Assembly: GCA_937863625.1 (NCBI GenBank) | Contig: CALMGO010000121.1 | Location: 1-5,872, forward strand | DNA: 5,872 nucleotides | Reading direction: 5' to 3' | Source of the DNA: an uncultured bacterium | GTDB taxonomy: Bacteria > Planctomycetota > DG-23 > SLPQ01 | Shown here: positions 1 through 5,846 of the stretch, piece after piece | Position numbering within the stretch: the stretch's first letter is position 1 | Layout: each line of letters begins with the position of its first letter | The notes under the pieces: generated by a model | What the model saw: only the letters and a program-made list of their open reading frames with translations | Database searches by the model: none | Told to the model about the DNA's origin: nothing | Made by a program: the position numbers and the translations under genes

Positions 1-35
1 CGGCATGCCGCCCGCAACGCGGCCAGTTTTGTTAC

Positions 36-79
36 AGGTGTCACGTAGGCCTTAACGCTGTGCACATAAGGTGTTACAT
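36..79 (+). repeat. Two-copy direct repeat AGGTGTYACRT upstream of the first gene
   Basis: AGGTGTCACGT at 36-46 and AGGTGTTACAT at 69-79 match at 9 of 11 positions. Their starts are 33 bp apart, about three helical turns. They lie 86-129 bp before the first gene's start, where an activator or repressor could bind side by side. No convincing -35/-10 pair was found around them, so an operator role is only a suggestion. Chance occurrence is quite possible. Confidence 0.2.
47..59 (+). promoter_or_regulatory. 13-bp motif shared with the upstream region of the second gene
   Basis: AGGCCTTAACGCT here and AGGCCTTTACGCT at 1398-1410 differ at one base. One copy lies upstream of each of the first two secreted-protein genes, in the same orientation, 106 and 165 bp before the respective ATG codons. 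This could be a shared binding site. With only two copies and no match to a known regulator, the call is tentative. Confidence 0.2.
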
Positions 80-150
80 CTCCCCGCTCAAAAACGCTGA
101 ATACTCCCGGCTTTTGTCCGTCAGCATCATCAGGAAGTTCGAAGACAACA

Positions 151-158
151 AGGAGGAG
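151..158 (+). promoter_or_regulatory. Ribosome binding site deciding the first gene's start
   Basis: AGGAGGAG ends 6 bases before the ATG at 165 and is a near-perfect anti-16S match. It settles the start at 165 rather than the in-frame GTG at 60, which would put an implausible 35-residue extension in front of a good signal peptide. Confidence 0.85.
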
Positions 159-164
159 ACCGAA

Positions 165-1211
165 ATGAGACACCTTACAAAGTCTATCGCAGCACCTCTT
201 GTGACTCTTGCCCTCCTGGCCGGCGTCGCCCTGGCGGACTCGCCCTCAAGAACGATTCCGCCCGGTCGTCGAGGCGCAACCGTAACCCCTTTACCGCAGA
301 GAGTCCCTATTGGCTCCGTCAGTGCCGTGCGTACCTCGCCGCGCGTTGAAACCCCGTCTGTTCGCCCGGGCACACCTTCGATGGGGGCTCACACGTCCGG
401 CGGCGTGACCGCCAGGCGCATTGTCTCCGCACCGCCTGCTCCGCCCGCCCGGCCCGTCACCTCAAGTACGCCTCAGCGTTCGAAGAGCGCGCCCGTTGTC
501 GCCGACCTGCGCCGGCCGCTCGATCGTAAACCGGTAACCCCGGTCTTCACTCCCGTCAAACGGCCTTCCAATACAGGCGCATCGATGCCTTCAAGCACCA
601 CCGTAGTCATAAATAACACCATCACTACGCCGTCCGCCCCCATTGCCTCCTGCTTTCCGCCGCCGGCGCCTGCTCCGCATCATCCGCCCGCGCCGCATCA
701 TCCTCCTGTGGCGACTCCGGTTTACTGCTGGCCCCACTGGGGTATCGGCAGTGGTTGGAGCATCGGCTATCAAGGCAAGAAATGGTCGATTTCGATTTCC
801 GATTGGTGGCGTCCCGTTCATAGAACGGTCGAGACTGTCTACATAGAGCGTCCCGTCATCGAGCGTGAGATTATCTACCAGCCGGCTCCCGTCGTCAGAG
901 TCGTGGATGCTTACGGCGAGATGGACAGGCTTATCGACACTTTAAAATACGGCAGCGCCGACCAGCGAAAGGCCGCCGCCCGGGAGCTCGGATACCAGGA
1001 CTCCGCGCGCGCCCTCTATCCGCTCGTCTACGCCCTCGAATACGACCAGGATTCCACAGTCCGCTACCTTGCCGCCAAGGCTCTCGGCAGGCTCGGCTAT
1101 CGCGATGCACTGCCGGCCCTCAGAAAGTCCGCTGACAATGACCCCGACGAGGTCGTCCGAAGTGAGTCACAGGATTCCCTCAGCATAATCTTGGACGCCC
1201 GGACCCTTTGA
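165..1211 (+). CDS. Secreted Pro-rich protein with C-terminal HEAT repeats
   Basis: This 348-residue protein has no known enzymatic role; it is probably an extracytoplasmic scaffold or binding protein. Residues 1-24 form a signal peptide (basic start, hydrophobic LVTLALLAGVA, cleavage after ALA24). Residues 25-185 are low-complexity, rich in Pro, Ser, Thr, Arg and Ala, and include two PAPHHP units at about 168-180. Residues 186-217 are Trp- and Gly-rich with strand-like alternation (GWSIGYQ, KWSISIS). Residues 222-247 are a Val/Ile/Glu/Arg/Pro linker (YIERPVIERE). Residues 251-348 hold about three HEAT-like helical repeats with the usual AAxxLG signatures (KAAARELG, YLAAKALGRLG), as in PBS-lyase-type HEAT proteins. 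HEAT repeats normally bind other proteins, so a protein-interaction role is inferred. The start is set by the AGGAGGAG site and the signal peptide. A hairpin terminator follows 45 bp after the stop, so the gene is probably monocistronic. Gene reality is strongly supported; function is unknown. Confidence 0.85.
   Translation: MRHLTKSIAAPLVTLALLAGVALADSPSRTIPPGRRGATVTPLPQRVPIGSVSAVRTSPRVETPSVRPGTPSMGAHTSGGVTARRIVSAPPAPPARPVTSSTPQRSKSAPVVADLRRPLDRKPVTPVFTPVKRPSNTGASMPSSTTVVINNTITTPSAPIASCFPPPAPAPHHPPAPHHPPVATPVYCWPHWGIGSGWSIGYQGKKWSISISDWWRPVHRTVETVYIERPVIEREIIYQPAPVVRVVDAYGEMDRLIDTLKYGSADQRKAAARELGYQDSARALYPLVYALEYDQDSTVRYLAAKALGRLGYRDALPALRKSADNDPDEVVRSESQDSLSIILDARTL
675..706 (+). repeat. Short tandem repeat coding PAPHHP units
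   Basis: CCGCATCATCCGCC (675-688) recurs as CCGCATCATCCTCC (693-706) with an 18-bp period, giving two successive PAPHHP hexapeptides in the Pro-rich linker of the first gene. The 18-bp unit keeps frame, so gain or loss of units would only change linker length. The paired histidines might bind metal, but nothing else supports that. Confidence 0.6.
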
Positions 1212-1255
1212 CCTCCGGCCCCTTGCTTGGTATGACGTCAGCGTAAAACGGAGGC

Positions 1256-1298
1256 AAAAAAAGGTGGACGCGCCTTTCGGCGCGTCCACTCTTCTTCT
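1256..1298 (+). terminator. Rho-independent terminator, potentially bidirectional
   Basis: An A7 tract (1256-1262) precedes a perfect 11-bp stem, GTGGACGCGCC (1264-1274) with GGCGCGTCCAC (1279-1289), closed by the loop TTTC. TCTTCTTCT follows at 1290-1298. It lies 45 bp after the first gene's stop and would end its transcript. The upstream A7 would act as a U-tract for transcripts on the opposite strand and is actually the better one, so the element could work in both directions. Confidence 0.85.
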
Positions 1299-1397
1299 AT
1301 GCGTTCCGACGTAAGTTCTGAGCAGATGTCGTCACCGTAACATCACATTGGCACTCGTGTTAGGACACCTTCTGGCTGTCTGCGCGTAACGGAACAC

Positions 1398-1410
1398 AGG
1401 CCTTTACGCT
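1398..1410 (+). promoter_or_regulatory. Second copy of the shared 13-bp upstream motif
   Basis: AGGCCTTTACGCT matches AGGCCTTAACGCT at 47-59 in 12 of 13 bases. It sits 48 bp upstream of the putative -35 hexamer for the second gene, a position compatible with an activator site. No known regulator consensus was recognised. Confidence 0.2.
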
Positions 1411-1435
1411 TAGTTGACCTGCCAACGCCGCAAAT

Positions 1436-1457
1436 GAAAAAACATCGCGGTTTTTTC
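1436..1457 (+). repeat. AT-rich 8-bp inverted repeat upstream of the promoter
   Basis: GAAAAAAC (1436-1443) and GTTTTTTC (1450-1457) are perfect inverted copies around the loop ATCGCG. A weaker alternative pairs CCGC (1428-1431) with GCGG (1447-1450), followed directly by T6, which resembles a poor terminator. It could shield the downstream promoter from read-through or be a curved, regulator-accessible A/T tract. It overlaps no gene. Confidence 0.35.
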
Positions 1458-1487
1458 TTGTTAACGCAGCAGGGGGGGGGGTAAAAT
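1458..1487 (+). promoter_or_regulatory. Putative sigma70-type promoter with a poly-G spacer
   Basis: TTGTTA (1458-1463, 4 of 6 to TTGACA) and TAAAAT (1482-1487, 5 of 6 to TATAAT) are separated by 18 bp: ACGCAGCA followed by ten G. A start near 1494 would leave a leader of about 80 nt before the ATG at 1575. Spacer length would change with each G gained or lost; nine G would give the optimal 17 bp. The layout resembles the poly-G spacer of the Neisseria porA promoter. The hexamers are only moderately good, so this is inferred. Confidence 0.45.
1472..1481 (+). repeat. Homopolymer run of ten G
   Basis: Ten consecutive G residues stand in a non-coding region just before an AT-rich hexamer. No comparable G or C run was noticed elsewhere in the window. 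Such tracts are prone to slipped-strand mispairing and also to sequencing or assembly length errors, so the exact count is uncertain. Confidence 0.9.
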
Positions 1488-1574
1488 ATATCAAGACGTC
1501 ATTTGGAGCCTTGCTTCGGGGCCTTACCCGACCCTGAGGTCGTAAACGAGTGTACCGTACTGAAAGGGGGTCAC

Positions 1575-2246
1575 ATGTCCAGGCGCCTTCCATTACTCGC
1601 GAAGTTTGTATTGCTCGGCCTGCTAACTTTCGCCGCTGGTTCCCACGCTATTGGAGATACCAACCCTGTAGCGGTAAGCGTACCAGGTGTACTTCACTGG
1701 ACATACGCGGGCGTGAACCGGACAGAGAATCTCTTAAGGTTCGATTTCTATGATCCTGACGCCGAAGGGTGGTGTACGGCAGGTTGCCAGACCACGCAAG
1801 GGACCAAGTATGAACACTTTCATATAACTACGGAGTTTCCGTACTGGTCCCAGCAATACGGATATTGGGTCACAGCGGAGATGACCGACGTCTATTGGGA
1901 CGCGAAGTTCTCTGCGTATCAAAACAAGATCATGTATATGAACCAGACCTTCAATTGTCATGGCTATTCGACGGGATATAGCACTTCCTGGATAGCTGTA
2001 AAAGGTATGCAGACTATTCTCGAGGAAGAATACGAGGACTGTTACGCACTTGACGCGGTGTTGGAATACAAGCAGATCAGCGAGTTTTACGACCATTCAA
2101 AAAAAATATTCGACCTTTTTGACGCCGGCGGCAATGATATACGGGTGGGACGAATACGAGAAAAGAACTTGGAAAGCGGGGTCTATGAGAAGGTTAATAT
2201 GCAGCGGAGTCTGACTGACGGCTTCAAGAGAAAGCCTCCGCCTTGA
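1575..2246 (+). CDS. Exported NCHGY-motif protein, possible papain/NlpC-like fold
   Basis: This 223-residue protein begins with a signal peptide at about 1-25 (Arg-Arg, then hydrophobic FVLLGLLTFAAG, cleavage near SHA25). The mature part is rich in Tyr and Trp. It has a CxxxC pair (Cys67, Cys71), then Asn127-Cys128-His129-Gly130-Tyr131 followed by a Trp-Ile (139-140), then Asp173-His174-Ser175, and near the end a GRIREKNLESGVYEKV segment (192-207). A Cys at the start of one helix and a later DHS strand are the layout of papain-fold Cys/His hydrolases and LRAT/NlpC-type relatives; catalysis here is inference. The ATG at 1575 is chosen because it starts the signal peptide. Its ribosome site (AAAGGGGG, 4-base gap) is mediocre, and a TTG at 1503 could extend the frame less plausibly. 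GC content is much lower than in neighbouring genes. The next gene follows after 90 bp on the same strand. The poly-G promoter upstream could switch its expression. Confidence 0.75.
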   Translation: MSRRLPLLAKFVLLGLLTFAAGSHAIGDTNPVAVSVPGVLHWTYAGVNRTENLLRFDFYDPDAEGWCTAGCQTTQGTKYEHFHITTEFPYWSQQYGYWVTAEMTDVYWDAKFSAYQNKIMYMNQTFNCHGYSTGYSTSWIAVKGMQTILEEEYEDCYALDAVLEYKQISEFYDHSKKIFDLFDAGGNDIRVGRIREKNLESGVYEKVNMQRSLTDGFKRKPPP

Positions 2247-2321
2247 TTGACCGTGATTCGAGAAGTCTTCGTTGTTGTCTGGTAATGCGCTTCCTTGAGT
2301 GGGACGATGCTGACGGTTCAC

Positions 2322-2329
2322 AGGGAGGA
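2322..2329 (+). promoter_or_regulatory. Ribosome binding site deciding the third gene's start
   Basis: AGGGAGGA ends 7 bases before the ATG at 2337. It favours that codon over the in-frame TTG at 2295 and ATG at 2307, both of which would bury the signal peptide behind 10-14 extra residues. Confidence 0.8.
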
Positions 2330-2336
2330 TTTGGAC

Positions 2337-3404
2337 ATGAAGTTGAGTGCTCTGATTCAAGGCCCGAAGGTTGTCTTTGTTTTCCTTGCCCTTCTCACAT
2401 GCGTGGTTGCGCGCACCAGTGCCGCAGGCTCTGATTTTGAGACATCTCGGCCTTCTCTGCCGGCGAGTTTGACCGCGATTGAAGTCATCGCTCCCGAGGA
2501 GGGCGACGGAGGAGTGGATGCTTCCTCGCCCGCCGCATGCAGCGGGGACATCATCGCCCAGTCGCGCGTTGACGCGCTTATCGCCGCTCTGTGCGCTGAA
2601 TCGCTGGACGAGTCTTTCCTCAACCTCAGTCGTGGCGACGATTACGACTACCCCGGATTCTACAAGTATTCCGACCCGCGTTACTTGTTCGTGGATAGAG
2701 AGCACATCTTCAGCAATCGCAGGTTTGCCAGGGTCTACGAAGGACTGCGCGCTCTCAATAGCGATGCACAATACGTCTTGCTCAAGGGGTACCTTGACCA
2801 CTATCGCGCTCAACTCTCTGACATAATTGCGCCCTTTATGCTGTCAAGCCGCCGGGGCGAGCGTCCTGAGAGCCACGATGTCCTCATCCGAATAACCGAG
2901 GTCGAAGGCTGCCCGCCGACGTTTTACGGCACTCGCTACGCGCTGCAATCCATAGCGCTGCTCTCCGGGATGCTCGGCAACACCCGGATGTGGCCTGACC
3001 TTCGCGAGGCCTTCCAGTACCCCCTCTATGCGATGCCCCTCGACGAGTCTGCGTACGATGATTTGACCATCGCGCATTTCAAAGATTGTCCGATATTTCC
3101 TCCCGCCATTCAGGCCGACACGATCCTGCTTATGGCGATAAACTGCCCGAAGGACGAATCAGGAGATTCAGGATTCAACGCCGCCTTGATCAAGCCCCTC
3201 GTAACGGAGCGCGACGTATTCGAATTTGAGTTGGCTAACTTCCAATCCCGAGTGTCCGAATATGATGTGCACCACAATGTTGGTGGTTGGCCTGTCGACC
3301 GCACCAAAGGTATGTACCGCGTGAGAGTCGTCTACGATGGCAAGCGCCTGCAGGAAACCATCAAGCGCATCGTCGACGCTGCCGTGGGTGCCCCTGTCGC
3401 TTAG
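2337..3404 (+). CDS. Exported protein of unknown function
   Basis: I do not recognise this 355-residue protein. Residues 1-30 form a signal peptide (Lys2, hydrophobic VVFVFLALLTCVVA, cleavage near SAA30). Cys22 lies inside the hydrophobic core, preceded by LLT, which is not a proper lipobox, so a lipoprotein is unlikely. Residues 31-70 are acidic and probably disordered. Residues 71-230 look mostly helical, with DALIAALCAESLDESFLNL near 79-97 and RYALQSIALLSGMLG near 200-214. A Tyr/Asp patch (DDYDYPGFYKYSDPRY) occupies 101-116. Residues 240-345 are mixed, with Cys251 and Cys270 and a strand-like GMYRVRVVYDG at 325-335. There are no TM helices after the signal and no catalytic motif I can name. 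The gene follows the NCHGY gene by 90 bp with no terminator between, so an operon is plausible. It converges with the hydrolase gene on the opposite strand. Confidence 0.75.
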   Translation: MKLSALIQGPKVVFVFLALLTCVVARTSAAGSDFETSRPSLPASLTAIEVIAPEEGDGGVDASSPAACSGDIIAQSRVDALIAALCAESLDESFLNLSRGDDYDYPGFYKYSDPRYLFVDREHIFSNRRFARVYEGLRALNSDAQYVLLKGYLDHYRAQLSDIIAPFMLSSRRGERPESHDVLIRITEVEGCPPTFYGTRYALQSIALLSGMLGNTRMWPDLREAFQYPLYAMPLDESAYDDLTIAHFKDCPIFPPAIQADTILLMAINCPKDESGDSGFNAALIKPLVTERDVFEFELANFQSRVSEYDVHHNVGGWPVDRTKGMYRVRVVYDGKRLQETIKRIVDAAVGAPVA

Positions 3405-3478
3405 GCCCCTTGTCGTGTGCGTCTGCACCGCGCCGCCCAAAGCCGTAGTGCCTGAGGCGCCCTGACTGTTGCGTTGTT

Positions 3479-3517
3479 AAAAAAGCGCGGCACTGGAGGC
3501 TTGTGTCCTCCAGTGCC
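3479..3517 (-). terminator. Hairpin terminator for the - strand hydrolase gene
   Basis: A perfect 11-bp stem, GGCACTGGAGG (3489-3499) with CCTCCAGTGCC (3507-3517), encloses a 7-base loop. Read on the - strand, the hairpin is followed by GCGC and then T6 (complement of A6 at 3479-3484), 51 bp beyond the hydrolase stop codon. The + strand side has no T tract after the stem, so it is a weaker stop for the third gene, although that gene has no better candidate. Confidence 0.75.
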
Positions 3518-3567
3518 ATGCATCAACTTCCGCTGAATACTCGCCCGACGGCGCTTCAGTCCGCCCG

Positions 3568-5832
3568 CTAAGACTCTATGCGGTAGACCTTTGTCGTCCC
3601 GAACTCGAGCTCCACTGTAAATTTCGCCTTGTCCTTCGCGACCACCGTGCCGTCGAATATCTCCGTCACCTTCTTTGCCTTCTTCGGCAGGCTTATCGTG
3701 CGCTTGCCTTCGTGTTCGGGATGAATCGCGACGAAGTCATTGTTGGCGTAGACCACGTCGTTTTCTTCGTTGTAGATGTGTACGCCGTGCGCGCGCGCAA
3801 TGTTGCGCAGCAGGTCGCTTGCCACGACCTTCGAGCCGACGAATATGCTCGTCCAGTCGCCCATGTCCTTGACCGCAAGCGACGCCTTGTTGCCCGCCGT
3901 AAAGCGCCCGAGCACCTTCGCCTTCTTGTCCTTCGCGTAAAATAACGGCCTGCCCACCGCCGGGAAAAGAAGCGGCACGCTCCCGAGTTGCCACGTCCGG
4001 ATCAGGCCGTTAAACATCGGCCTGCGGTACAGCCCCCACAATGCGTCCTTCGACAGCCCCTTCGTGTAGGCATGCCTGTCGTTGGTTAAGAGCCACGAAA
4101 GGTCATGTGTTATGTTCTGCGACGCGAGCGTGATGCCGGACAGTTCCGAAGCGTAGTCCATCGATATAGCGGGTTTCTTCCCCGGCTGCATGAATCCCGC
4201 CGCGTAAACCCACACTACGGCGTTGCCGTTCTTCTTGAGTTTCGCGTCGATCGCCCGCCGCTTTGCGTCGTTTATGTACGCAGCGTTGAATATGACAAAC
4301 ACCTTGTATTTGTCCGCCGGGAAATCCGCCAGCAGGACGTCTTCGAGGAAGTAGTGGTCGCTCGGCGCGCCTATCCTCGGCAGTTCCAGGATTTTATTGA
4401 ACTGAAACGCGTCCTTGCACGTCTCGTTGTCCGTGTACCAGATCGATTCCTCGTCATAGAGGCAGCATATCTCGCTGTTCTTCGACCTTCCGGCAAGGTA
4501 GTACTCCTTCATCACTTCCTGCATCCTGGCCAGCACCGGGAAGAAATCAGGATGGTCCCACCACTTGTCGACCCCGGAGTTCTCAAACCACCATGCGTAC
4601 GCGTCCTCGCACAGGTCGCGTGCGAAATCCCGCTTCATAATCTCGATATCCTCCGCGACGTTTCTTGTCTGGAGGCATCGTGCCCAGCGGCTGCGCGCCT
4701 GGAGGCATGTCCCGTTGTCGTCCTCATTTACCCACACCTTCCCGCGCAGGTGCATCGAGTCTATCGGGTTGGTAAATCCCGCTCCGCCGCCCAGCACCCT
4801 GTCTTCGTAGTTCGTCGGCGCCGATAGAAAGTCCACGTCCGGGCTCATTAGCGCCATCGACGTCTTGGACGTCCCGAAGTCCTGGAAGAGCACGCACCCC
4901 TGGCACCCGTAAAATGCCCCCACCAGCGCCTTTCGCTGCGTCTTGTCCTTCACGAACTTCGACACCGCGAGCAGGCTGTATCCCGTCCCCGCGTTCCATG
5001 CCTCGTAAAAGTCCGCTATCCACTGCGACTTGTCCGGATCCAGAAACGACCCGAAATCCGCCTTGTGCGGCTTGCGCTCTATCTCATATTCCGTCATCGT
5101 GCGCGACAGATACCTCTCTTTGCACGACGGTATCGGCGGATTTTCGAACGTCGCCTCCGGCCTGCCCCACGCCTTGCGTAGTTTCTCCACGTCGCCGCAG
5201 TACTTATCCATTAGAAAGCGCGTAAACGCCCGCTTGAATGCATCCGAAAACCCCATGCAGTGTTTCGACCTGTCCTGCGTCTTCCCGTAGTACCACTCTT
5301 CCGTCCCGCCCGCGTTGAAAAAGTATCCCATCACCCGGTGCCCGAAGCTCGACGCCTCTATCTTGTCGATGAATTCATCCAGCGCCTTGCAAGCGTCGGC
5401 TATCCACTTGTCCGACGCCATCGAGTAATCGCCTATCCCGTTGTACTCGTTGCGCACCGCCGAGTATCCCGGAAATTTCTTGTCCTTCGGGTTAAAGAAA
5501 TGCGTCGCCCCGTTTTCAAATGTCACCATCTCGCCCGGATTGTCCTTGAGCCACTTGGCCGGCGGGTTGAGCGATACCCGCACCATGATGAGTGATTCCG
5601 GGTCCCCGGCCAGAAGCAAATCGCACTTCGCCTTCAGTGCTTCAAAGCCTCCAGGCCTCTGCCAGTCCGTGTCGCAGAACGGCCAGAATATCTTTATCCC
5701 CGCATTCTGCAGGTTCTTCATGTACTGCGCGTCATCGTTGTGCCGCGAGCAAAATGTCATCGGCCACACCGGTTTCCCATCGACGTATATCGTCGATAGG
5801 CCGTTTTCTCGCCGCACTTCAGATTTGAGCAT
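3568..5832 (-). CDS. Glycoside hydrolase, clan GH-A, GH42 beta-galactosidase-like
   Basis: This 754-residue protein has no signal peptide and 15 cysteines, so it is probably cytoplasmic, acting on imported oligosaccharides. Residues about 10-430 fit a TIM barrel: an early FWPFCDTDW strand-loop (49-57), GYFFNAGGTEEW (169-180) carrying the candidate acid/base Glu178 or Glu179, SAPTNYEDR (337-345), and DSMHLRGKVWVNEDDNGT (358-375) with candidate nucleophile Glu370. Residues about 450-580 resemble the Rossmann/amidotransferase-like trimerisation domain of GH42 enzymes (KVFVIFNAAYI, GNAVVWVYAAG). The C-terminus (about 640-754) is beta-rich and ends in a small sandwich-like module. Length fits GH42-type enzymes, usually about 650-750 residues. 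The usual Asn before the acid/base Glu of clan GH-A is absent (Thr177 here), so it may belong to a divergent related family and the galactose specificity is not assured. The ATG at 5832 has a good ribosome site. It is the only carbohydrate gene seen; no transporter or regulator lies in the window. Confidence 0.8.
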   Translation of the reverse strand: MLKSEVRRENGLSTIYVDGKPVWPMTFCSRHNDDAQYMKNLQNAGIKIFWPFCDTDWQRPGGFEALKAKCDLLLAGDPESLIMVRVSLNPPAKWLKDNPGEMVTFENGATHFFNPKDKKFPGYSAVRNEYNGIGDYSMASDKWIADACKALDEFIDKIEASSFGHRVMGYFFNAGGTEEWYYGKTQDRSKHCMGFSDAFKRAFTRFLMDKYCGDVEKLRKAWGRPEATFENPPIPSCKERYLSRTMTEYEIERKPHKADFGSFLDPDKSQWIADFYEAWNAGTGYSLLAVSKFVKDKTQRKALVGAFYGCQGCVLFQDFGTSKTSMALMSPDVDFLSAPTNYEDRVLGGGAGFTNPIDSMHLRGKVWVNEDDNGTCLQARSRWARCLQTRNVAEDIEIMKRDFARDLCEDAYAWWFENSGVDKWWDHPDFFPVLARMQEVMKEYYLAGRSKNSEICCLYDEESIWYTDNETCKDAFQFNKILELPRIGAPSDHYFLEDVLLADFPADKYKVFVIFNAAYINDAKRRAIDAKLKKNGNAVVWVYAAGFMQPGKKPAISMDYASELSGITLASQNITHDLSWLLTNDRHAYTKGLSKDALWGLYRRPMFNGLIRTWQLGSVPLLFPAVGRPLFYAKDKKAKVLGRFTAGNKASLAVKDMGDWTSIFVGSKVVASDLLRNIARAHGVHIYNEENDVVYANNDFVAIHPEHEGKRTISLPKKAKKVTEIFDGTVVAKDKAKFTVELEFGTTKVYRIES

Positions 5833-5839
5833 TGCCTGT

Positions 5840-5846
5840 CTCCTTT
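5840..5846 (-). promoter_or_regulatory. Ribosome binding site of the hydrolase gene
   Basis: Read on the - strand, AAAGGAG ends 7 bases before the ATG at 5832, which confirms that start. Only about 26 further bases remain to the window edge, and no promoter could be judged there. Confidence 0.8.

Larger units (their letters stand above)
1299..1457. other. Non-coding spacer between the first and second genes
   Basis: The space between the first and second CDS is 363 bp. After the terminator, no credible gene is seen in 1299-1457 on either strand. The stretch holds the second copy of the shared AGGCCTTWACGCT motif (1398-1410) and an AT-rich inverted repeat (1436-1457). A promoter with a G10 spacer tract follows at 1458-1487, then an untranslated leader to 1574. 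A - strand reading frame crosses this area but has no signal peptide, ribosome site or recognisable motif, and it overlaps the promoter. Confidence 0.6.

Noticed and set aside
1..10. Perfect 10-bp palindrome CGGCATGCCG at the window edge
   Set aside because: It is short, cut off from its context by the edge, and common by chance in GC-rich DNA.
29..57. TTGTTA (29-34) plus TTAACG (52-57) as the first gene's promoter
   Set aside because: Spacing is 17 bp but the -10 matches only about two of six consensus bases.
60..164. N-terminal extension of the first gene from a GTG at 60
   Set aside because: The AGGAGGAG site and the signal peptide both point to the ATG at 165; the extension has no ribosome site and would hide the signal peptide.
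1414..1419. TTGACC as a -35 element for the second gene
   Set aside because: No acceptable -10 hexamer lies 16-18 bp downstream; that stretch is GAAAAAAC.
1503..1574. TTG start at 1503 for the second gene
   Set aside because: It would add 24 residues before a clear signal peptide, and no Shine-Dalgarno precedes it; the ATG at 1575 is preferred.
2337..2426. Lipoprotein signal around Cys22 of the third gene
   Set aside because: LLTC lacks the small residue (Gly, Ala or Ser) normally required just before the lipobox Cys, and a standard cleavage site exists near residue 30.
2097..2813. 238-residue - strand reading frame opposite the second and third genes
   Set aside because: It straddles two + strand genes with good starts and signal peptides, has no recognisable motif, and looks like a GC-driven antisense frame.
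4105..4827. 240-residue + strand reading frame inside the hydrolase gene
   Set aside because: It is fully antisense to a well-supported hydrolase and Arg/Val-rich as expected for a shadow frame; no domain was recognised.
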